The notes below the pieces were generated by a model, which was given only the letters and a program-made list of their open reading frames with translations, ran no database searches and was not told where the DNA came from. Made by a program: the position numbers and the translations under genes. A DNA stretch of 15,285 nucleotides from JBALVO01 sp036961445 (GTDB taxonomy: Bacteria; Pseudomonadota; Gammaproteobacteria; Pseudomonadales; Halieaceae): positions 1 to 15,285 of the forward strand of contig JBALVO010000090.1 in assembly GCA_036961445.1 (NCBI GenBank), in the 5' to 3' direction. This document shows, in pieces, positions 1 through 7,651 of the stretch (within the stretch, counting starts at the first letter, position 1; the number at the start of each line of letters is the position of its first letter).

Positions 1-1
1 G

Positions 2-265
2 GAAGTTGAACCGCAGCTGCTGGCCCGGCTGGAAAAGCATCCGTATATCTGTGGTAGAAAATTTAGTGCCGTCGACTGCATCATGGGTCCGAATATCTTG
101 TGGGCTCAGGCCTACGAGTTATGTCAGAGTAGTGTATTCTCTGACTATATGGGCCAGCTATCTACGCGACCAGCGTTCGCACAGGCCTATTCAGATCGCG
201 CGGATTTTTCTCTGGATGTACCTGCAAAAAAACGCAGGACGTGGAATCAGCGCTTTACTGGATAA
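2..265 (+). CDS. Glutathione S-transferase family protein, C-terminal part (5' end outside window)
   Basis: The frame is open from the left edge and stops with TAA at 263-265, giving 87 residues of a protein whose N-terminal thioredoxin-like domain lies outside the window. What remains looks like the helical C-terminal domain of a glutathione S-transferase. The stretch CGRKFSAVDCIMG has the conserved S/T-x-x-D helix-capping box of that fold, and LSTRPAFAQAY matches the usual RPA-x-x-x-A helix near the family C-terminus. After that come about 20 residues rich in basic amino acids (PAKKRRTWNQRF). The enzyme would be cytosolic and act on glutathione and an unknown electrophile or disulfide; the class cannot be told from this half. 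A hairpin terminator follows about 50 bases downstream, so the gene probably ends its transcription unit. The family call is fairly safe, the substrate unknown. Confidence 0.82.
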   Translation, partial: EVEPQLLARLEKHPYICGRKFSAVDCIMGPNILWAQAYELCQSSVFSDYMGQLSTRPAFAQAYSDRADFSLDVPAKKRRTWNQRFTG

Positions 266-317
266 TGGTGTTTTTACTGCCAACCTGCAGTCACCGTTTA
301 TGGATGTCGTGCATCGA

Positions 318-342
318 ATAAAAGGGCTCTGACCCCTTTTAT
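318..342 (+). terminator. Probable intrinsic terminator hairpin after the GST gene
   Basis: A perfect 9-base inverted repeat (ATAAAAGGG at 318-326, CCCTTTTAT at 334-342) encloses a 7-base loop. The A-run on one arm and T-run on the other make it look like a bidirectional Rho-independent terminator. It lies between the GST stop codon and the antiporter start. The loop and arms also resemble a short motif (AAAGGG-CTCTGAC-CCCTTT) that I recall as recurrent between genes of gammaproteobacteria; that recollection cannot be verified here. Confidence 0.6.
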
Positions 343-377
343 GCGAACAGCTTTGATGCTCAGGGAGTTAGTACTAC

Positions 378-1580
378 ATGTATGATAATTTAGCGTTTCT
401 CGCGGCGTTTGCCTTTCTGTTCAGTGTCATCGCGGGGAGAGTCGAACGCAGTACAATTACCGGCCCGATGATCTACGTGCTTTTCGGCCTGCTCGCCGGG
501 CCGATGGTGTTCGGCTTCCTTAAAATGGATGTGCAGGCCGTTGAGCTGCGTGTCATAGCCGATCTGACGCTTGCCCTGGTGCTGTTCATCGACGCCGCCA
601 ATGCCGACCTATCCACCCTGCGCACTCACGCCATCATACCCCGACGCATGCTACTGATAGGGCTGCCACTGGCTATAGCGTTGGGTATTGGTGCGGGCTG
701 GGTGATTTTCCCCGATCTGGGATTCTATGAAGTGTGTCTCCTGGCCACCATGCTCGCTGCTACCGATGCCGCACTTGGCAAAGGCGTTGTGACCAACAAG
801 GCCGTACCCGCCAGGCTGCGTGAGGGGCTGAATGTTGAGAGTGGGCTCAATGACGGGATGTGCGTACCGGTGCTTCTGGTATTTCTGGTCCTGGCCACGG
901 GTGAGTCCCATGGAGATGGCGGCACCTCCCTGGCGTTGACGCTGGTCGCTGAGGAGATCGGTATTGGCGCTGCCGTCGGTCTCGTTTTCGCTTACCTCGC
1001 CGTGAAAATATTGCGTATTGCCCTCAAGCGGGGATGGTTTACCGATATTTGGGCCCAGATTCCCGTCATTGGCCTGGCCCTCGCCTGTTTTGCCACCGCG
1101 GACAGGCTGCACGGCAGTGGCTACATCGCCGCCTTCCTGGGTGGCCTGCTGTTCGGCCACATGACCAGGCGCACACACGAGCTGGTGCAAGCGGGGGAGG
1201 GTGTCGCAGAACTGCTAGCCATGTTGACCTGGGTGGTATTTGGAGCAGTGGCGGTCGGTCAGTCCTGGGTGGTAATGACCTGGCCAGTTTTGCTTTATTC
1301 TGTACTGAGCCTTACCGTGATACGCATGCTTCCCAATATCCTGGCCCTGACTCGCAGCGGCGAAAGCTGGGAACCGAAATTCTTTCTGGCCTGGTTTGGG
1401 CCCAGGGGACTCGCCAGTATCGTGTTCTTTGTGATCGTTGCCGATGCAAATCTTCCCGGAGAATCGATCATACAAAGTGTTGTCGTTTGTACGATCACAC
1501 TGTGTATTGTTGCACACGGGGTGACGGCCAATCTCTGGGCAAACAGAATGGCAAAGAGCCAGTCGAACACGAGTAGCTAG
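378..1580 (+). CDS. Cation:proton antiporter, CPA1/NhaP type
   Basis: A 400-residue, very hydrophobic inner-membrane protein expected to exchange Na+ (or K+/Li+) for protons. The ion-site motifs of the CPA1/NhaP group are present: ATDAA at residues 128-132 (Thr129, Asp130), and NVESGLNDG at 152-160 with Glu154, Ser155 and the Asn158-Asp159 pair typical of electroneutral exchangers. GPRG at 341-344 carries the conserved arginine (Arg343) of a late helix. Hydrophobic stretches cover nearly the whole length, consistent with 12-13 helices; there is no long C-terminal regulatory domain, as in the short archaeal and bacterial NhaP proteins. The ATG at 378 follows GGGAG at 363-367 with 10 bases between. 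It appears to be a single-gene unit: a terminator hairpin lies upstream and 266 bases follow. The transported ion cannot be decided from sequence. Confidence 0.9.
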   Translation: MYDNLAFLAAFAFLFSVIAGRVERSTITGPMIYVLFGLLAGPMVFGFLKMDVQAVELRVIADLTLALVLFIDAANADLSTLRTHAIIPRRMLLIGLPLAIALGIGAGWVIFPDLGFYEVCLLATMLAATDAALGKGVVTNKAVPARLREGLNVESGLNDGMCVPVLLVFLVLATGESHGDGGTSLALTLVAEEIGIGAAVGLVFAYLAVKILRIALKRGWFTDIWAQIPVIGLALACFATADRLHGSGYIAAFLGGLLFGHMTRRTHELVQAGEGVAELLAMLTWVVFGAVAVGQSWVVMTWPVLLYSVLSLTVIRMLPNILALTRSGESWEPKFFLAWFGPRGLASIVFFVIVADANLPGESIIQSVVVCTITLCIVAHGVTANLWANRMAKSQSNTSS

Positions 1581-1775
1581 TGAATCGCGGAAACAGACAG
1601 GCTAACTTCCCCCAATTGGCAGAATCGGCAAAGAGCCTGCTTTATCGGGTATGAATACCTACCAACGCCCCGATATCCCTCGGCTGCGCGCCCCGCAGAT
1701 ATCGTCAGCTGGTGATGGCCAGTCCAATCATGCGAGTGCAGATCGCCGATTAGTATGTGACCCGTAGGTATCGCC

Positions 1776-1804
1776 TTGCCGTGGAAGTAAAATCCAAGTA
1801 TTTT
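1776..1804 (+). promoter_or_regulatory. Weak sigma-70-like promoter candidate for the PsiE-family gene
   Basis: TTGCCG (1776-1781) and TATTTT (1799-1804) are separated by 17 bases and lie 43 bases upstream of the GTG start at 1847. Each box matches only about four of six consensus bases, so this is a suggestion only. Otherwise the 266-base gap 1581-1846 holds only two GATATC half-sites around 1671-1705 that could pair across about 22 bases, and no open frame that looks real. Confidence 0.22.
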
Positions 1805-1846
1805 CTACGCTATTTGTTGCAATAAAATATATGACGGGAGTGTCCA

Positions 1847-2350
1847 GTGGAAGGAGAAGATGATCGTGTCGGTGGAATGCATGAAGAGCTTTCTGTTGAG
1901 CACCATGATCCATTAATCAGATATTTGCACATTGTCATTAGGATCTGCATTAAGCTGTTAGCGGTATTAATGGTGGCGGTTATTATTCTGGGTGTAGCTG
2001 ATGTGTGCTACGTGCTGTATTTACGTCTCAGCAGTCCGCCTATCATGTTGCTGAATGTCAGTGATATCTTCAAAATATTCGGCGCATTCATGGTCGTGCT
2101 GATCGCCATAGAAATATTCATCAATATCCGCTTATACCTGGGGTCGAATACTCTGCCTATTAAATTGGTGATAGGTACCGCACTGATGGCCATTGCGCGG
2201 AAAGTCATCGTGCTGGATTTGGAAAAAACCACGTCCATTTATGTCTTTGCGATCGCATCGGTCGTTCTGGCTCTGGGTATAGCGTATTGGCTGGTCGGCA
2301 AGACCAATAAGACAATGACAAGTGGCCTGGATCGAGAGCAGGGCGTGTAA
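1847..2350 (+). CDS. Phosphate-starvation-inducible PsiE family membrane protein
   Basis: A 167-residue integral inner-membrane protein. About 30 polar N-terminal residues are followed by four hydrophobic helices at roughly 35-59, 74-96, 104-124 and 129-151, then a short polar tail. The family signature lies around the second and third helices: an acidic residue in the second helix (IEIFINIRLYL) and the stretch ALMAIARKVIVLD at 112-124, typical of PsiE proteins. PsiE of Escherichia coli is induced by phosphate starvation, but its molecular activity is not known, and no Pho box stands out here. I chose the GTG at 1847 because GGGAG (1836-1840) sits 6 bases upstream; the first in-frame ATG is codon 11. 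It stands alone, with 266 bases before and 122 after it. Confidence 0.82.
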   Translation: MEGEDDRVGGMHEELSVEHHDPLIRYLHIVIRICIKLLAVLMVAVIILGVADVCYVLYLRLSSPPIMLLNVSDIFKIFGAFMVVLIAIEIFINIRLYLGSNTLPIKLVIGTALMAIARKVIVLDLEKTTSIYVFAIASVVLALGIAYWLVGKTNKTMTSGLDREQGV

Positions 2351-2472
2351 ATAGTGTGTCGTGTTATCCTCTACAGATGAAGTGTTTCATGTCACTCGAG
2401 CACAGTTATTGTAGCGCCAGCCCATGGCATAAGGTTAAGTTGTCTGTCTGTTTTTCATGGCGAGGTCTATAG

Positions 2473-3528
2473 GTGCGACAGTATCTGCTATGCGGACTGC
2501 TTATTCTGGGTACCGTTTTGTCCGGGGTGCGGGTCGCAGGCGCCGCCGATGAACTTCCTTTTGCTGGTGCCCCGCGCAGTGATGACGGGCGTTTTACTAA
2601 CCTCGCCGGAGACATAGGGCACGGCAAGTTCACGGTGCGCTTCCCGTTTTTTTTGCGCCGCCTGGGGACATATTTCAGGAGCGGGGAGGGAGCGCCAGAG
2701 CGGGTTGCCAACGACGGAATTTTCCTGCGGGAAAATGCGCTTCACAGTACCCCTACGGTGACCTGGGTCGGTCATGCGACTCTGTTGGTGCAAATGGAGC
2801 ATGTTAGCTTCCTGACGGACCCTACCTGGTCAAATCGGCCGAGTCCGGTGCCGCTACTGGGCCCCGGGCGCTTTGTCGAACCGGGCTTGCGGATGGATGA
2901 CCTGCCACCCATCGATTTCGTAGTGATCTCTCACAATCACTATGATCATCTTGATCTGCCCACCCTGCGGTCTTTGGCTAAACGCAATCCGGCAACCGTG
3001 TTCTATGTGCCACTTGGCAATGGAGAGCTGTTGCAGAAACAGGGGATTGCCAAAGTGGAAGAGCTCGATTGGGGCCAGACGAGTGAGTACAAGGGAGTGA
3101 CTATTCATTGTTTGCCGGCGCAACACTGGAGCAAGCGCAGTCTCAATGATGACCGCCAGGCGCTGTGGTCTTCATGGGCGGTCACCAGTGCTGAAAGGCG
3201 ATTTTACTTTGCTGGTGATACCGGCTATTTCGATCAATTCACCGCCATCGGCCAGAGTCTCGGACCCTTCGATCTTGTGGCTGTGCCTATCGGTGCTTAT
3301 GAGCCGCGAGCGATGATGCGTGAATCGCATATGAACCCGGAAGAGGCGTTACGAGCCGCGATTGACCTGCGCGCCCAGCGTGCCATGGCGATGCACTTTG
3401 GCACCTTTGACCTGTCTGACGAACCTTTGGCGGAGCCTCCGCTGCGTTATAAAGATGCGGCGAAAAACTCAAAACTCGGTGTTGAAGCGGCATGGGTTCT
3501 GGATATTGGCGAGACTCGCACCTTCTAA
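2473..3528 (+). CDS. Exported MBL-fold metallo-hydrolase, NAPE-PLD/RomA-like
   Basis: A 351-residue metallo-beta-lactamase-fold enzyme. Residues 1-25 form a signal peptide (hydrophobic core 4-24, AGAA before the probable cut), so it should act in the periplasm. The fold begins with WVGHATLLVQM and FLTDPTWS (98-120). The metal ligands are visible: HNHYDH at 154-159, His218 (PAQHWS), Asp249 (AGDTGYF) and His308 (MHFGTF). SHMNPEEA at 285-292 is typical of the N-acyl-phosphatidylethanolamine phospholipase D-like branch, also called RomA or UlaG-like, which hydrolyses phosphodiester or lactone bonds. The substrate is unknown; membrane lipid remodelling is possible but is inference. The start is GTG with GAGG (2462-2465) 7 bases upstream. 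The gene appears to be transcribed on its own. Confidence 0.88.
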   Translation: MRQYLLCGLLILGTVLSGVRVAGAADELPFAGAPRSDDGRFTNLAGDIGHGKFTVRFPFFLRRLGTYFRSGEGAPERVANDGIFLRENALHSTPTVTWVGHATLLVQMEHVSFLTDPTWSNRPSPVPLLGPGRFVEPGLRMDDLPPIDFVVISHNHYDHLDLPTLRSLAKRNPATVFYVPLGNGELLQKQGIAKVEELDWGQTSEYKGVTIHCLPAQHWSKRSLNDDRQALWSSWAVTSAERRFYFAGDTGYFDQFTAIGQSLGPFDLVAVPIGAYEPRAMMRESHMNPEEALRAAIDLRAQRAMAMHFGTFDLSDEPLAEPPLRYKDAAKNSKLGVEAAWVLDIGETRTF

Positions 3529-3577
3529 GGTGCCTGTCCTGCACCATCTTTTAGCCCGGAGATTTTAGGCATCCGGG
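3518..3577 (+). terminator. Weak hairpins at the end of the MBL-fold gene
   Basis: GCACC (3518), GGTGC (3529-3533) and GCACC (3541-3545) can form either of two hairpins: one spans the stop codon, the other follows it and is trailed by ATCTTTT. A second stem, CCCGGA (3555-3560) with TCCGGG (3572-3577), follows. None has a clear U-tract, so terminator activity is only plausible. Confidence 0.25.
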
Positions 3578-3679
3578 TTCAACTCCTTCAGTACCGCCTG
3601 TTCATAGTGAAAAACCCGACGTTCTGTCTGCTCGGTGACACGGCTAAAAGACCTGTTATAGCTATCAACTTCGGCAAGC

Positions 3680-3748
3680 AACCCTAAATACCCACAATTC
3701 CTCCGCCCCTGTCACCTGTGTGACAGTAAGCAGGCGGGTTTTAGGGTT
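3680..3748. promoter_or_regulatory. Nested palindrome upstream of the TonB-dependent receptor gene
   Basis: Several inverted repeats share one centre. The outer arms are AACCCTAAA (3680-3688) and TTTAGGGTT (3740-3748), extended inward by ACCC/GGGT with a one-base bulge. A middle pair, CCGCC (3703-3707) and GGCGG (3733-3737), partly competes with that extension. The innermost pair is perfect: CTGTCAC (3709-3715) and GTGACAG (3720-3726) around a 4-base centre. The block ends 64 bases before the receptor ATG. The inner palindrome looks like a dimeric repressor operator; as RNA the whole could fold into one long hairpin. No known operator or riboswitch consensus was recognised. Confidence 0.5.
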
Positions 3749-3812
3749 ACATTGCCGCCCTGAAGAGTTTCACGTCACGATATTTGCTTTAACTACAAAT
3801 AAGAGAGTAACG

Positions 3813-6227
3813 ATGAATTATATAAAGACCCGCAAGTCTATACTCGCTGCCGCTACCCTGGCCGCCTCTGTCGCTATGCCTGCTGCCGCACAAAGGGTGC
3901 TGGAAGAGGTGATCGTTGTAGCCCAAAAGCGCGAAACCAATTTGATGGATACGGCGGCGGCGGTCAGTGCATTCGATGCGAACACCCGCGATGAGTTGGG
4001 TATTGATAACCTTCAGGATTTAGCCGTACACACACCTTCGATGACGGTGGCGCCCAGCAGAATTAGTATTCGAGGTATCGGCCGAGCAAATATTGCACTG
4101 GGTTCTGACCCTGGTGTTGGAATTTACTGGGACGGTGTTTACACCACAGAAAATGACATCTTCAGCTTTTCAAACTTCCTGGATATAGACCGTGTGGAAG
4201 TACTGCGCGGCCCGCAAGGCACTCTGTATGGACGCAACTCCATCGGGGGTGCCGTGAACTTCATCAGCGTACAGCCCGATAGTGAAGAATGGGGCGGTAA
4301 AGCGGTAGTAGAGGCGGGCAACCATGACTATGTGGTCGTGCAGGGTTTGGCGACAGGGCCAGTCACCGACAAATTATCAGCGTTGATTGGGCTTTCAACC
4401 ATTGATCGCGAAGGTCTGCAAAAAAACGAGGGTAGTAGCAAACGCTTTGACGAGCTAGAGAGTAACTACGGCACCCTTAGCCTTAAGCATCAAACGACCG
4501 ATAGTTGGACCAATACACTGAAAGTCATGAAACGCAAGTCCAGCCCTAGACGCTCTCAACCCTATACACTCGATGCCTACTCAACCGATTATATCCAGTT
4601 TATACCTGATACCTCAGGCGCCATACTGAATCTACCGGGTATGTTTCCCGGGCAGAATTTCGCCAATGGCAACCAGGGCATGACACGGCAAAACCCTGCT
4701 CTGCAGGATGAGGATAAAGTGGCGGTTGACGTCAATCCCTATATCGACCAGGAGCGCACATCAGCCACATTTATCAGTGAACTGGACTTTGACGACTACA
4801 CACTCAAGTATACCGGAGCCTATTCTGACTTCGATTACGAATCTGATTTTGATGCCGACGGTATTAGAGCCTCTGACTCTGGCCTGGACTGGAGTCAAAT
4901 CTTTCTTGCTCCAGGCGTTCCGGTGTCTCTTGTAAACGGCGGCTACACGTTGACGCCGGGCATGACTACACGGCCTTTCAGCCAGGATAATGATTCCTAT
5001 TCCCATGAACTGCAGCTCATCAGCGATCTCGACGGTGACTTCAATTTCATCGGCGGCCTTTACTACTACAACAGTGACGAAAAGCAAACGCTGAGCTTTA
5101 TCGAGGCCAACGATGAGCTAATGGCTACTTATCAGGCTTTTGCTGATTTGTTTCTTGGTGGCGCTCCCGTCAGTTCGGAGAACTTTCTGTTTGACGGAAA
5201 AGCAGACCTGGACACCACATCCTATGCAGCCTACGGACAGATGAACTGGGACTGGACAGACCAAACGGTGTTAACAGCTGGCCTGCGCTACTCTTATGAT
5301 GAAAAGAAGGGCACGGACCAAACTTTTGTGCAATATGTAGGTGACCCCGGGAAGCGCAAAGCCGACGATGATTGGGATCAGGTCACCTGGCGCGTTGGGC
5401 TGGATCACTTTCTGTCGGACGATCACTTCGTGTATGGCTTTGTCGCTACCGGGTACCGCTCGGGCGGTTTTAACCTGATGTCTCCTACCGATAACCTCAA
5501 TGTGGATTCGGTGGATCCAGAAGAGTTACTGTCCTATGAAATCGGCTATAAAGGCAGTCTATTGGACAACCGGGTTAATGTGACCAGTGCACTTTACTAC
5601 TATGATTACACTGACCTGCAAGTACTCAAAACCGATATTGTTAACGGCGTGGCGGTACCTACGTTTGAGAATGCGTCTGACGCCGAGGCGTGGGGCCTTG
5701 AAACAGAGGTTATAGCATTATTGGCCGATAGCCTGACCTTGAGTGCCACGTATTCCTATAACAATACTGAATATGAAAATTATGAGTCGCGTGACTCTAA
5801 CGCCTGTGCAGTAGGACCTTTAGCCGACGGTAATAGCCTGGACCCACTGTGCACACAAACCCAGGACCTCAGTGGCAACGAATTTCTGTTGTCACCTGAG
5901 CACAAGGCATCAGCAAGCCTGATGTATTATTTGCAGCTCGCATCTCTGGATTGGCGCGCAGTCGTCAGCTACCAGTACACGGGCGAGCAATACACGTCAG
6001 CCTTTAACAACAATGAGTATGACAAGCTTGATGATTGGGGGCGTTGGGATGCGCGTTTGACTATGGCGTCACAGGAAGAAATCTGGGAAGTTACTGCCTA
6101 CGTTAAGAATATTTCTGACGATCGTGAAATAATATTTAACAATCGTCCCAGCTCAATCTCACACCTGTCAGAGGTGACCTTGACCGACCCCCGCACTTAC
6201 GGTGTCCGCTTAACCTATAACTTCTGA
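3813..6227 (+). CDS. TonB-dependent outer-membrane receptor
   Basis: An 804-residue outer-membrane transporter that would take up a large or chelated substrate using TonB energy. Residues 1-26 are a signal peptide ending AAA before AQ. A TonB-box-like EEVIVVAQK follows at 31-39, then the plug domain (about 43-153) with LRGPQGTLYGRNS at 131-143, the signature of this family. The rest is a 22-strand barrel rich in aromatic residues, ending in YGVRLTYNF with the C-terminal Phe needed for barrel assembly. The style resembles the many receptors of marine gammaproteobacteria and sphingomonads whose substrates are unknown. The same frame opens at GTG 3720, but that start sits inside the palindrome and puts residues ahead of the signal peptide; ATG 3813, with GAGAG a few bases upstream, is preferred. 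The exported hydrolase starts 63 bases after the stop. Confidence 0.93.
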   Translation: MNYIKTRKSILAAATLAASVAMPAAAQRVLEEVIVVAQKRETNLMDTAAAVSAFDANTRDELGIDNLQDLAVHTPSMTVAPSRISIRGIGRANIALGSDPGVGIYWDGVYTTENDIFSFSNFLDIDRVEVLRGPQGTLYGRNSIGGAVNFISVQPDSEEWGGKAVVEAGNHDYVVVQGLATGPVTDKLSALIGLSTIDREGLQKNEGSSKRFDELESNYGTLSLKHQTTDSWTNTLKVMKRKSSPRRSQPYTLDAYSTDYIQFIPDTSGAILNLPGMFPGQNFANGNQGMTRQNPALQDEDKVAVDVNPYIDQERTSATFISELDFDDYTLKYTGAYSDFDYESDFDADGIRASDSGLDWSQIFLAPGVPVSLVNGGYTLTPGMTTRPFSQDNDSYSHELQLISDLDGDFNFIGGLYYYNSDEKQTLSFIEANDELMATYQAFADLFLGGAPVSSENFLFDGKADLDTTSYAAYGQMNWDWTDQTVLTAGLRYSYDEKKGTDQTFVQYVGDPGKRKADDDWDQVTWRVGLDHFLSDDHFVYGFVATGYRSGGFNLMSPTDNLNVDSVDPEELLSYEIGYKGSLLDNRVNVTSALYYYDYTDLQVLKTDIVNGVAVPTFENASDAEAWGLETEVIALLADSLTLSATYSYNNTEYENYESRDSNACAVGPLADGNSLDPLCTQTQDLSGNEFLLSPEHKASASLMYYLQLASLDWRAVVSYQYTGEQYTSAFNNNEYDKLDDWGRWDARLTMASQEEIWEVTAYVKNISDDREIIFNNRPSSISHLSEVTLTDPRTYGVRLTYNF

Positions 6228-6237
6228 TAGTCTCGGC

Positions 6238-6270
6238 TTGCCCGATACCGGCGCAGTCAGTGTCGGGCAA
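6238..6270 (+). terminator. Hairpin between the receptor and the exported hydrolase
   Basis: Arms TTGCCCGATAC (6238-6248) and GTGTCGGGCAA (6260-6270) form an 11-base stem with one G-T wobble and an 11-base loop. It is followed by CATAACAAGG rather than a run of T, so it is more likely a partial terminator or mRNA-processing/stability hairpin that sets the ratio of the two genes than a full stop. The ribosome site of the hydrolase (AAGGAAAG, 6277-6284) begins 6 bases later. Confidence 0.4.
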
Positions 6271-6290
6271 CATAACAAGGAAAGTCGACC

Positions 6291-7262
6291 ATGAGAATTC
6301 GGGATATTCGATTACCCAAACGGATCCGTGCCATTATCGTCACTCTAGTGGTGATGGTTTCCGTTCCGGCTTTCGCTACTGAAATTCCGGTTGCACATCA
6401 GGCCATCTCCTTCTGGAGCGACGGGGTGCGTTTGCAGGGTGATATCTTCAAACCCCAGGGACTCAAGCCTGAACAAAAACTCCCGGGCATAATGCTGGTT
6501 CATGGCTGGGGTGGTAATAAGTCTAACCTCAATAAAGCCTATGCCAGGCAATTTGCTGGTTTGGGTTTTGTGGTTATGACTTTCGATTTACGTAGCTGGG
6601 GCCAGAGTGATGGCTTCCTGCTCGCCGACGATGCCTTGCCGGCAACACAGGACACGAGTGAGGTCACAGTCACGGGCCAACATGTGCGTTCCATCGTCAA
6701 CCCCCTGAAGATGCTCGAAGATACCCGTGCGGCATTGTCCTGGTTTGTTGCCGAGCCCAATCTACAAGCGGACAACATCGGCATTTGGGGTACCAGCCTG
6801 GGCGGCGGTCTGGCGCTGGTTACTGCAGCCAACGACTCACGTATCAAAGCGCTGGTCACCCAAATTGGGGCGGTTAACAACAAGGCCAGTTTCGCCATGA
6901 TCCCCGATGAAATGGTGGCAACCTGGGAAACCCAACGCGCCCGCGGCCAGATTACTCCTTACCCAGGCCCGGAATCCGGGGTACCAGGGCTAAGAGGCTA
7001 TCCAGACTTGATCGCCATGAAACAGTATGACCCGGCCGCCTACTGGGATGAACTCACCATCCCGACACTGATCATCGAGGCCGAAGACGAAGAGTTATTT
7101 GATCGCAAGCTCAACGGCCAGGCACTGCATGCCGCGTTAAAAGACCGGGTGCCCACGCGCTACCTGGTCCTTCCGGGAACGCACTATGCTATCTATCGCG
7201 ACCAGGGCTACGCCGCAGCACTCAAGGCCGCCCAGAATTGGTTCGTAGCACACCTGAAATAG
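6291..7262 (+). CDS. Exported alpha/beta hydrolase
   Basis: A 323-residue alpha/beta-hydrolase-fold enzyme. A basic start (MRIRDIRLPKRIR) and a hydrophobic core at 14-28 ending PAFA form a signal peptide, so it should be periplasmic or secreted. The fold is clear: LVHGWGG at 69-75 supplies the oxyanion region, the nucleophile elbow GTSLG at 167-171 gives Ser169, an acidic cluster EDEE at 265-268 supplies the acid (Asp266 likely), and His298 in GTHYAIY is the catalytic base. The layout resembles dienelactone-hydrolase/acetyl-xylan-esterase-like and peptidase S9/S15-like proteins; the substrate cannot be read from sequence. ATG 6291 has AAGGAAAG upstream. It follows the TonB receptor by 63 bases on the same strand and may be co-transcribed, which suggests it processes the ligand of that receptor; that link is inference. 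Confidence 0.87.
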   Translation: MRIRDIRLPKRIRAIIVTLVVMVSVPAFATEIPVAHQAISFWSDGVRLQGDIFKPQGLKPEQKLPGIMLVHGWGGNKSNLNKAYARQFAGLGFVVMTFDLRSWGQSDGFLLADDALPATQDTSEVTVTGQHVRSIVNPLKMLEDTRAALSWFVAEPNLQADNIGIWGTSLGGGLALVTAANDSRIKALVTQIGAVNNKASFAMIPDEMVATWETQRARGQITPYPGPESGVPGLRGYPDLIAMKQYDPAAYWDELTIPTLIIEAEDEELFDRKLNGQALHAALKDRVPTRYLVLPGTHYAIYRDQGYAAALKAAQNWFVAHLK

Positions 7263-7651
7263 TGCTATCTCGTCTTTAGTGCCGTGCGTCCTGGGTCATT
7301 GCCCTTAAGGCAACAATGTCATCGATAAGTGGGCAGACGGCGCTGGAGTGAACTGGCGGAGCACTTGATAACGCGGGTACAGCGGTTAGTAATGGTTATC
7401 TGGTTCTAGAAATTGGCCACAGCTATTTTAACCAGATGCCGGGTAATATATTGCTGGTTTTTCGAAAACAGAATCAACCGTAGGTACTGCGATAACCGCA
7501 GTGGGTGTCGCGGCCAGAATGCGCCCCGTGGGTACAGATAAGTTAACGTGTCAGTGCCCAAAGAACTCATTGCCAGGAACATAACCGAACTACCAAAGCG
7601 TATTACACCTGTTATTATCAGTCGATCCTAGAAACAGGGCGAACACCCGCT
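7263..7651. other. 389-base gene-free stretch before the GST operon
   Basis: I see no convincing open frame on either strand. Short inverted repeats are present: TTGCC/GGCAA within 7290-7320, and ACTGCG (7486-7491) with CGCAGT (7497-7502) around a 5-base loop. Neither carries a T-run. The stretch probably holds the promoter of the operon starting at 7652, but no box pair stands out. Confidence 0.4.

Noticed and set aside
651..1190. Minus-strand frame of 179 codons within the antiporter gene
   Set aside because: It is antisense to the conserved ion-site motifs and its translation is low-complexity and unlike any family.
3720..3812. Upstream GTG start for the TonB receptor (31 extra residues)
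   Set aside because: It would start inside the palindrome and place a polar extension ahead of a textbook signal peptide. ATG 3813 has a ribosome site and a normal leader.
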